Shown here: piece after piece, positions 55,895 through 64,000 of the stretch
Position numbering within the stretch: the first letter of the stretch is position 1
How the letters are laid out: each line of letters begins with the position of its first letter
Assembly (NCBI GenBank): GCA_035771165.1
Contig: JAWNZC010000327.1
Location: 1,139,001-1,203,000 of the forward strand
DNA length: 64,000 bases
Origin: Paragorgia papillata
Lineage: Eukaryota; Cnidaria; Anthozoa; Scleralcyonacea; Coralliidae
Reading direction: 5' to 3'
The notes under the pieces: model-generated
Databases searched by the model: none
What the model was told of the DNA's origin: nothing
Seen by the model: the letters and a program-made list of their open reading frames with translations, nothing else
Translations under genes and position numbers: made by a program

Positions 55895-58702
55895 TGATTG
55901 CGCAATTATTCTGGTGATTTTTTACGTCAGTCGCGTGACCGGTCTGATGTATGCTAAATCCGCCCCTGCGCTTAGCAAGCTAAATCGACACTTTTTAGGG
56001 CCCGAAAAGCCTTCAAATAGGAGCCAAAATGACTCCTTGATTTTCCAAAACAGCCCCACGATTTTCTGAAATGGCCCTGGTTAAAAGTTGAAACAGCCCC
56101 TGTCTTTTCCATAACAGCCCTTCCATTGGGGCTAAAACTACCCTCTATATTGGAGCCAAAACAGCTCTGCTCAGCAAGCTAAATCGACGCTTTTTAGGGG
56201 TCATAATGCCTCTTAATAGGAGCCAAATTGACTCCTTGATTTTCCAAAACAGCCCCACGATTTTCTGAAATGGCCCTGGTTAAAAGTTGAAACAGCCCCT
56301 GCCTTTTCCATAACAGCCCCTGTCTGAAGCCAAAACAGCCCCTACCCTCAAAGAGCCAAATCGTCCCTTAGGGGCCGGCTTGTTATAGGTGCCATTTTGA
56401 CCCCCGTTTTGGCCCTATTTTTTGGGTCGTTTCAGCCCCTTTTCATTTACAGTGCAGCATTATGTCCCGAATTTTGCATGAGGTATTCATCTGCCTACAC
56501 AATTGCCTTATCGGTGCCATTAGCAATAAAGGAAGCAAATTGACATTTCGCGCGAGCTTCATTTTCTGACTTTGGCGAACAATGAGTTACTCGATCCAGT
56601 TTAAGCTTATTTGGCACTTTTACGTATTTATGAAGTATAAGCACTCATTGACATTTTTGTTTTAGTGAACATAAGGGCATGCCAGGAGCATTCGCTGAAG
56701 ATTTCAAAAGAATCTGGCGCCGGGGCGGTGCGGAGCGTAAATTATTTGGTATTAGTTGTGGTATATAACGTAGGGGGGTCAGAAAATTTTGAAATCTAGA
56801 GGCTCTGAAATGCAATTTCCAGCATTCTACAGAAGATATTTTTTGAAAAAATCAAGCGAGATGAAGATCTAAATGCTAAGCATTTTACGCGGTTCGATGA
56901 CTTCACGACCAAATTAACGGAAACATCCATGGAATTATATCTGTCTGAGACTGTGATGTGACTAATAGTATTGTAGCGGTACTGATGCGCTGCACGTGTG
57001 AATACAGTAGCTTGCGTAATGCGCCGACAATACATATGATCAGCGCAACGTTTTGCGAACGCAGGCGGCCAAGGTATTAGAATCGCAAAACTAATACCTT
57101 GTAGGATTACGTTGTTAGATATACAAATATTCGCATCGTTCTTACCTTTGAAGGAGGACTTATGCCTTTTTTTTTTGTTAAATATGGATTCAAGAAAACT
57201 GTTTTCCTTTCGTCAGATAAGTTCTAGTCACCATATCAAAGCTTCAAAATTGTTATAAATAATTGCTCTTTGTTTCCATATTATCGAAGTGTTGAACTCC
57301 AGTGTTGGGAGCTTTTCCTTGTGAAATAGGCGATACAGCCGATACTACATGGATGATTTATATATTGAGATGTTATATATTGTTAATGTAATGAAGTGAA
57401 AAGAATTGCAGACTTCTCGCTGCGAAATAAAAGCAGTTTTAAATCGAAATAGTAAAGCGTCTGACTTTAAAATATAAATATTGTACCACCTGTGGTGAAA
57501 TTTAACACCGAAAATCCGCGTTTCTTGTCAAGCCAAGGTATTAGTTTTGAGATTCTAATACCTTGAGGTCTAAGCCTTTCAAACACTTGTCGTTAAAGTC
57601 GCTAATTGCGCGCATCAGCGAGGACGGTACGGTACTGCGGAATTGAAATCAAACAATCAAAAACAAAGATGTTGTTTTCTTTCATCCGTCTCTGTTCTTG
57701 GAATAATTATATTATTTTACAATTCATTTCAATCTGGAGAAAAAAAGGTATTAGACTAATACCTTTAATACCTTAGCGCGCCGCCCCAGATTCTGGCGTA
57801 TAGTTCTCGAGTTATGAACTCTCAAAGTTTGCCATGGCTAGTTCGTTTTTGGAGAAATTTGGGCTCTCAGTAACAATGCCTTATGACGTACGCAGATGGA
57901 TCACTGATACTAACGCCTGTATTCTAAAAGCTCACTCACATGCACTCAATAAGTGCAACTCAACACTCAATGAGTCACCACTCACCCACACTGAGTATAC
58001 GAGACTACACTCGCTCTCCAACCATTCAATGGAATGGTTGGAGAATGAGTGTAGTCTCATACTCGGTGAGGGCGAGTGGAGACTCATTGAGTGTTGAGTT
58101 GCACTTATTAGCGAGGTTCAGATCACACTACCGCTACCGTAAATATAATTTAGCTTGTCAAATATTGTTTTTACGTTCAGTAATGGTCGCAGGTCTCAAA
58201 CCTAGTGCAAAAAGAAAGCGTTTTACGGTACTAGGATTAAAACCAACTACGACTACAGGACGAAAAAACGAACATTACACCAGCTTAATCACATTTACGG
58301 TAGCGGTAGTGGAAGTGTGATCTGAACCTCGCTATTGAGTGTGAGGGGCCACTCATTGAGTGTGAGTGACTGAGTGAGTGTAATTGAGCTTTTAGAATAC
58401 AAGCGTAAAGTCCATTGTTCTTTTGCATAGTTGTCCATTTTCGTACGTCATAAAGCATTGTTACCAAGAGCCCAAATTTCTCCAGAAATGAAATAGCCAT
58501 TACAAATTTTGAGAGTTCATAGCTCGAAGACTTGTATACGCCGGATTCTGTTGAAATTTTCGGTGAATGCTCCTGGCATGCTCCGCTGTTCATTAAAACA
58601 ATGAACGCTCTCTTATTTATAATTTTGGCCCAACATATGTGCTACAAACAACTACAAGATACTTTTTCCGTTAACAAGCGGGTGCGAAGCAATGTGGTGC
58701 AT
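55895..58702 (+). repeat. Direct repeat D2 (2.81 kb), right of the ribozyme array
   Basis: Partner of 45311-48124 with a handful of substitutions and short indels. Its right border falls exactly at the ATG codon that starts the last 16 residues of the adjoining zinc-finger gene, so gene and repeat are continuous here. It includes the same foldback element and nested insertion as D1. Confidence 0.9.
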
Positions 58703-59594
58703 CTTCAAAGCATTTTTCTGGTAAAACGCCTTATCGCAATACTCGCAAGCGAAAGGTTTCTTAGGCGCATGCGTTCTGAGGTGCGTGTTGAGCGTCGATC
58801 GTAATGTGAACCCTTTATCGCACACGCCGCACCTAAACGGACGTTCTCCGGTATGGCCGTAAATATGAGCCTGCAGATTGCCTTTCTGATTGAAACCCTT
58901 GCCGCAGTGGGTACAGTGGTACATGCGCTCGTCTGAATGCGTGCGCATATGGTAATTCAAGTGCGTCAGCTGCTTAAAACCGCGCCCGCACTTCTGGCAT
59001 TTGTAAGGCTTCTCGCCCGTGTGCGTGTAATGGTGGATACGCTTATCGATTTTTTGATGGAAACCCTTCCCGCAGTAATCACACTTGTGAGGCTTGTAAT
59101 CTGAGTGGGTTTTCATGTGGGTTTGCAGGTTGAAGACTCGGTTGAACGCTTTGTTGCATTGAGGACACACGTGCGATTTATCCTGCGAGTGACTGATCTG
59201 GTGTCGAGTCAGTTTTGCAAGTTGGTCGAAACCTTTACCACATTCTTTGCAAATGTGAGATTTATCTTCTGGGTCATCACCATTTGCGTTGGTGTCTTTT
59301 TTCCCCTCGTCTCCATTCTGGTCTAGGAGCAAAGATATTTTAGTGGTATGCTTCGGTTTTGTTGCTGAGTCACTCTCAACTCGGCGCGCATTGGGCGATT
59401 GATTTCTCTCATATTCTACCGAATCGGTGTCTGTTGGTACCGATTCTTGGGAATGATACAAATGCCTTTCTGGTGGGTTTGTGGACTCTGTTCTTTCTAT
59501 TGTGACTTCTTTCTTCTTATTCTCGGTGGGTGGTTTTGAATGAAGTACTTTTTCGAGGGATTCTTTAATTGCTGGCATCAGTTTCCACACTTCC
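58652..59594 (-). CDS. C2H2 zinc-finger protein, seven fingers (5' incomplete)
   Basis: The open exon is preceded on the - strand by a splice acceptor (TTTTATAG before 59594), so upstream exons are likely. An acidic, Ser/Thr-rich N-terminal part of about 110 residues is followed by seven C2H2 fingers in tandem with mostly TGEKP-like linkers. They run from HICKECGKGF to FACEYCDKAF, with the last His pair in HHIASH, and end at TAA after VNGKSIL. The protein is probably a nuclear DNA-binding transcription regulator; its target is unknown. The final 51 bp, including both His of finger seven, lie within repeat D2 and are duplicated at 48074-48124 next to the ribozyme array. The upstream exon(s) and true start were not identified. 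Confidence 0.88.
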
Positions 59595-59599
59595 CTATA

Positions 59600-60280
59600 A
59601 AATAGAGTTTGAAATCTTTGGAATCGTCCTCAGGGGCAGAAGGTTTTTCCGTAGCCAGATAAATTGTCGAACACTTCTAACACGCTCAGATCATTGGGCA
59701 ACAATTTCCTGCGGTTATTGATGTTAAATAAATTAAAGTGCATTCAACCCCAAATTGTTTATCATCTAAATACGTTCTACCTTTGGCAAATAGTTGAACA
59801 ACGAAATATTTTTTTAGATTGGAGCAACAACCTTTATTGCTTTAATAGAGATTTTTGTTTTCAAAATGGCAATGAGATGACGCCAAAGTAGTCATCATTA
59901 TCTATACAATATTTCTTTGCAGGAGTGACATGACCCAATTCTTCCATATTGTATTGAGTTTTTCCACAAAAATTCTCAGGTAGTTTATCTTGCCAAAAAG
60001 AGAAAGAAAGCCAAATGCCTACATAGACGTCATCTCATTACCATACTAGAAATGCGAATCGCCAAAAAACATTGAAGACTAGCTCCAATCAAAAAAATTA
60101 AAGATTTCACTGAACAACTGTTTGCTCAATGTAGAACGTATTCAGATGTTACAAAAATTGGGTTTATATGCACTTTAAAGGAGCTATGTCACGTTATTTT
60201 TAGCAATTCTGGCACAAACAAAACTGTCCTAAAATCACACAAAACCTCACAATAACGGTTTTAAAAATTATAAAAACACA
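59600..60280. other. Probable 5' region of the zinc-finger gene; no exon assigned
   Basis: A possible further exon on the - strand lies near 59625-59710 after an AG acceptor (ACCGCAG), but its frame ends in TGA and does not join cleanly, so I do not call it. Confidence 0.3.
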
Positions 60281-60339
60281 AACAAGGTTTTATAAACCCC
60301 CAAGTAGTACAGATCGTCACAATTGAGCGAGATTGAGAG

Positions 60340-60445
60340 GGATTTGATAAGTTCGTATGTACGTATATATGTAGTGGTTTGCGAGCTTGGCGGTTAGACG
60401 CTCTAACCATTGAGCCACTGAAGCTCAGATGGAGAGCTAAGGTTG
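60340..60445 (-). mobile_element. tRNA-derived SINE fragment
   Basis: On the - strand, CAGTGGCTCAATGGTTAGAGCGTC (box A type) lies within GCTCTCCATCTGAGC...GCCAAGCTCGCAAACC, followed by an ACGTAC/TATATA-rich body. Related to 38985-39245 and 60950-61110. Confidence 0.6.
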
Positions 60446-60464
60446 CAAATTCAGTGCTCTTAAG

Positions 60465-60925
60465 CTGGCTCCATACAGTTTCTTGAAAAATGGAAAATAC
60501 AAGTTTGAGAGTCCAAGTTAAAACTTTTCTTGAAGTATGAGTGATCAATAGGCCGATTTTAAAAAAATTCTGTAAAACGAATAATTTTTTTTCTGGAAAA
60601 ATCATGTTTGTTAATTTTTAAAAAATTTCGTTCTACAGAATTTTTTTTAAATCGGCCTATTGATTACTCATACTTCAAGAAAAGTTTCAATGAAAAAAAA
60701 ATGGAGGTCACCAAAGTTTTTTTCGAATTAAATTAGTTTGAAGGGTAATTGGCAGCCATTTTGAAAAGTCATAGTCGCCATAGCAACAACTGTTGCTATT
60801 TATTTGGTAACAGTTTTTGATTGTCAGACTGTTTAATTATGCATAACATTTAGTTTTATTCTTTTTCCGAATTGTTTAATCACGTATTCTCCACTCTCAA
60901 ACTTGTATTTTCCATTTTTCAAGAA
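60465..60925. repeat. Inverted-repeat element
   Basis: TTTCTTGAAAAATGGAAAATACAAGTTTGAGAGT (about 60479-60512) is mirrored by ACTCTCAAACTTGTATTTTCCATTTTTCAAGAAAC (about 60893-60927). An inner pair, ACTTTTCTTGAAGTATGAGT...AGGCCGATTTTAAAAAAATTCTGTA, is mirrored at 60620-60686. Two palindromes are nested. Confidence 0.65.
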
Positions 60926-60949
60926 ACTGTGTGGAGCCACCTTAAGCGT

Positions 60950-61110
60950 TTGCATATGAGATGTTGTTAAAGTGATATGATAAGTTGTACGTATATATAT
61001 ATGTAGGGCATGTGGTACGTTTGCGAGCTTGGTGTATTGTGACAGACGTTTTGTGGACGTTCATCAAGCTCAATTACTGAGAAAAGATTTCTGAGCACCA
61101 GACAGAGGAT
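60950..61110. mobile_element. SINE-like repeat
   Basis: TTTGCGAGCTTGGTG...CAGACGTTTTGTGGACGTTCATCAAGCTCAATTACTGAG matches 39000-39245 in inverse orientation. Confidence 0.5.
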
Positions 61111-61620
61111 TGACTTTTGTTTGGCAAAACAGAAATCAAGTTTAGCTCAATTTGTGCGAGAACTTGGTCTTAAATGTTCAGAACTTCTCCATAGTTTTTA
61201 GGTAACTCCTATTTCGCAATTTAATTAATGTACCGTTGAAGTTTTGAAGTTTACAGCTCAAAATTTGAATATAAGACAATTTGGCTAAAATAGCGTGACA
61301 CAGCCCATTTAAGTTTTAAAAGAGGAGGATGTACAAACTTTACAATAAGTATAACAACAGTATATTGAAGGTATATTCATTATTACTGAATAAAGGATTG
61401 TTTACCTGCTTTGTTGAGGTTGTAAATGAGGACTTTGAGGAAAACTTCTGGGCCATTCGCTTGCTTTGCAACGTTCACGTTGTGAAGATATTTCTCGAGA
61501 GTGAATCTGTGGACTGGGGTTACCTGGATATAATATAAAAACCACATTGGGTTATCAGTATCTAAAATACTGTCATATGTTGTTGCTTCACGGCCGCTTC
61601 ACCCTACTTTGTTTCCCTTC
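61110..61620. other. No gene assigned
   Basis: A 69-codon + strand frame (61329-61538) reads like possible coding sequence (LLNKGLFTCFVEVVNEDF), but I recognise no family and see no clear splice borders. Confidence 0.3.
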
Positions 61621-62549
61621 TTTGCCTGTCACTTCACTCTACTTTCTTTTACTCTACTTTCTTTTACTTTACCTTACCTTACTACTTCACTTCACTTCAC
61701 TTCACTTCACTTCACTTCACTTCACTTCACTTCACTTCACTTCACTTCACTTCACTTTACTTTACTTTACTTCGCTTGACTTGACTCCACTCCACTCCAT
61801 TCCACTCCACTCCACTTTACTCTACTTTACTCTACTTTACTCTACTCTACTCTACTCCACTCCACTCCACTCCACTCCACTCCACTCTACTCTACCCCAC
61901 TCCACTCCACTCCACTCCGCTCCGCCCCACCCCGCCCCGCTCCGCCCCGCTCCGCCCCGCTCCGCCCCGCTCCGCCCCGCTCCGCCCCGCTCCGCCCCGC
62001 TCCGCCCCGCTCCGCCCCGCTCCGCCCCGCTCCGCCCCGCTCCGCCCCGCTCCGCCCCGCTCCGCCCCGCTCCGCCCCGCTCCGCCCCGCTCCGCCCCGC
62101 TCCGCCCCGCTCCGCCCCGCTCCGCCCCGCTCCGCCCCGCTCCGCCCCGCTCCGCCCCGCTCCGCCCCGCTCCGCCCCGCTCCGCCCCGCTCCGCCCCGC
62201 TCCGCCCCGCTCCGCCCCGCTCCGCCCCGCTCCGCCCCGCTCCGCCCCGCTCCGCCCCGCTCCGCCCCGCCCCGCTCCGCCCCGCTCCGCCCCGCTCCGC
62301 CCCGCTCCGCCCCGCTCCGCCCCCGCTCCGCCCCGCTCCGCCCCGCTCCGCCCCGCTCCGCCCCGCCCCGCCCCACCCCGCCCCGCTCCGCCCCACCCCG
62401 CTCCGCCCCGCCCCATCCCGCCCCACCCCGCCCCGCCCCGCCCCGCCCCACCCCGCCCCGCCCCGCCCCACCCCGCCCCGCCCCGCTCCGCTCCATTCTA
62501 TTCCGCTCCGCTCCGCTCTGCTCTGCTCTGCTCTGCTCTGCTCTGCTCC
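61621..62549 (+). repeat. Graded pentamer microsatellite (YYYRC)n
   Basis: A 5-bp period throughout, with the unit changing along its length: TTTAC, TTCAC (61685-61755), TCCAC and TCTAC (61780-61915), alternating CCGCT/CCGCC giving a 10-bp period (61915-62470), then TCCGC and TCTGC (62487-62548). The central 0.55 kb is extremely GC-rich, and its - strand has GGGG every 10 bp. Long frames with Arg-Pro-Ala or Gly-Ala-Glu-Arg repeats are artefacts of the period. Confidence 0.95.
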
Positions 62550-62556
62550 ACTTTAC

Positions 62557-63009
62557 CTGTCGACAGTCTTCTCTGGAGGTTTGCTGAATAATTTGGATCA
62601 GGATACTCCCAAGTCAGGCGTCGTGCGTCATGAGGAGACGGATGAAGTGGGAAGTAGCACACGCTTCCAATCTGTTGACAACCTGGAAAATTACCATTTG
62701 TTGGTAACCAGCCAAAAGGCGAATATGTGGGATAGCTTGGGACGAGGTTGGAGTGTGACGTCATTAGGAAACCGGAAGTGGGTCGGCCATGTGACGTCAT
62801 AGTTGGCAGTGGACGCGGCACGGCGTCGTACACGTCGTTGAAATTGGCAAGCTCGGCATTAAGATTGGAGCTATGGGATCTTTCTGGTATCTCTGCTTGC
62901 TTCAGTTGTTGGGCTAGGCTGTGGCTGCTGCTCTGTTGGCTGTGATCAGAAGATTGCTGATCAAGATTTCTTGGGGCTTCGGATGGTGTAGATGAGTTAG
63001 CGGTTGTGT
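62557..63009 (-). CDS. Internal exon of an unidentified host gene
   Basis: An open frame of 150 complete codons is bounded on the - strand by an acceptor (TTTATAG at 63016-63010) and a donor (CAG|GTAAAG at 62557/62556), entering and leaving in phase 1. It is rich in Ser, Gln, Asn and Pro: a QQSSDHSQQSSSHSLAQQ stretch, then NFNDVYDAVPRPLP, MTSH twice, and a Pro/Tyr-rich part (VPSYPTYSPFGWLP). The composition suggests a disordered regulatory region, as in transcription factors. I recognise no family. The downstream intron starts directly in the pentamer microsatellite. It may belong to the zinc-finger gene further along the same strand, but the phases do not join directly (that exon needs phase 2), so another exon would be required. 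Confidence 0.6.
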
Positions 63010-63081
63010 CTATAAAGTGAGGATGACAATCAAGTTATTAGTGGTGGTGTTGATGTTAGTGCTCCTGCTACTATAGCTCTT

Positions 63082-63309
63082 ATGGGAGTTTTTGCTGCTG
63101 TTGGAGCCGTTGCTGATAGTGTAAGTTGCCGTTTTGTTGTTGCTGTTACTACTGATTTTCTTGTTGTTATCGTTGCCGCTGCTGTTGTTGTTGTTGATTT
63201 TGTTGGCGCGTTGCTGCTGCTGTTGCTGCTATACTACCGGTGCTATTGTTGTGCTTCTGCCTTTGCTGTTGTTGGTGGTGCTGTTGCTGGTGCTGTTTTT
63301 GTTGTTGTG

Positions 63310-63352
<43 letters not shown>

Positions 63353-64000
63353 CACTACCACTACCACTACCACTACCACTACCACTACCACCACCACTAC
63401 CACCACCACTACCACCACCGCCACCACTACCACCACCACTACCGCCACCACTACCACCACCACTACCACCACCACCACTACCACGTGTTGTTGTGCTTCT
63501 GCCATTGGTGGTGGTGGTGTTGCTGCTTCTTTATTGTTATTGTTTTTGTTATTGTGTTGCTGCTACTACTACTGTTGCTGCATCTACTGTTTCTGTTAAT
63601 TGTTGCTGCTTCTGACGTTGCTGTTGTTACTGTTACTGTTGTGTCGTTCCTGTGGTTGTTGTTACTGTTGTGTAGTTGCTGTGGTTGTTGTTACTGTTGT
63701 GTCGTTGCTGTGGTTGTTGTTACTGTTGTGTCGTTGCTGTGGTTGTTGTTACTGTTGTGTCGTTGCTGTGGTTGTTGTTACTGTTGTGTAGTTGCTGTTG
63801 TTGGGAATGTTGCCGCTACTTCCTTTGCAATTGCTTCTGTTGTTGCTAGCTGCTACTAATTCTGCATCTTGTTTTGCTGCTACTGTTGTTGTTACTGCCG
63901 GTTTTTTCGGTTGCTGCTGCTGTTGTTGCTATTTTTATTGCTGTTGTAGTGGTGAACAGTACTGTTGCGATTGGTGCTGCTGCTGCCGTTGTCGCTGTTC
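63082..64000. repeat. Triplet-repeat region
   Basis: Imperfect TGT/TGC triplets throughout, with (CTA)n and (CCA/CTA)n at about 63308-63485. The long frames on both strands are low-complexity and not called as genes. Confidence 0.85.
63640..63805. repeat. 29-bp minisatellite
   Basis: About five copies of TGTGGTTGTTGTTACTGTTGTG plus (T)(A/C)GTTGC, spaced 29 bp. Confidence 0.85.

Noticed and set aside
61329..61538. 69-codon frame resembling an exon
   Set aside because: Reads plausibly, but I cannot assign a family or define splice borders; left as unassigned.
61547..62587. 346-codon and ~200-codon frames on both strands
   Set aside because: Pure products of the pentamer repeat; Pro-Ala-Arg or Gly-Ala-Glu-Arg periodicity follows the 10-bp DNA period.
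63082..63859. Long Leu-, Thr-, Tyr/His- or Val-rich frames
   Set aside because: Triplet-repeat artefacts on both strands.

Overview
This is a repeat-dense window of an animal nuclear genome. It is AT-rich, with GT-AG introns, BEL/Pao and hammerhead-bearing retroelements, hAT, Mutator and Tc1/mariner miniature elements, tRNA-derived SINEs and satellites. A marine invertebrate such as a cnidarian fits best, but that is an inference from repeat and gene style; no single sequence here proves the taxon. Almost nothing in the window is ordinary host gene.

The most striking object is a complete 10.9 kb DNA transposon at 5454-16363. It has a 6-bp target duplication (AAACTA), termini beginning TACGGTGGCCCG, and long inverted ends built of 23-bp minisatellite repeats. 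On the + strand it carries an IS3/retroviral-integrase-like DDE transposase (6585-7869), broken by one frameshift and by a stop at the place where the catalytic glutamate is expected. On the - strand it carries an apparently intact six-exon gene (14732-9889, 719 codons plus stop in phase across all five introns) that combines a zinc ribbon, a UIM-like helix and a HECT ubiquitin-ligase domain. The two proteins open with zinc ribbons of identical cysteine spacing. TSD, termini and transposase type point to the IS3EU superfamily, so this looks like a transposon with its own ubiquitin ligase. A 624-bp hAT-type element sits in the left terminal repeat; the right terminal repeat keeps the matching empty site.

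The second striking object is a tandem array at 48125-55894: four copies of a ~1.95 kb unit, each with one canonical type I hammerhead ribozyme (all core bases, three stems, GUC cleavage site). The array lies between two nearly identical ~2.8 kb direct repeats (45311-48124 and 55895-58702). The second repeat ends inside the last zinc finger of a seven-finger C2H2 gene (58652-59594, - strand), so the first repeat carries a 3' fragment of that gene.

Other regions: 1-5.2 kb, MITE-like elements and unique AT-rich DNA; 17.4-27.6 kb, nested inverted-repeat elements, a ~1.7 kb tandem duplication full of palindromes, and a Mutator-type MITE; 28.7-37.3 kb, a satellite with a 575-bp higher-order repeat, interrupted by a young but internally decayed BEL/Pao retrotransposon (30857-36298, - strand, 235-bp LTRs); 38-43 kb, SINE fragments, palindromes and an insertion-interrupted tandem duplication; 59.6-61.5 kb, SINE-rich unique DNA; 61.6-62.55 kb, a graded pentamer microsatellite; 62557-63009, one convincing exon of an unidentified host gene (- strand); 63-64 kb, triplet repeats and a 29-bp minisatellite.
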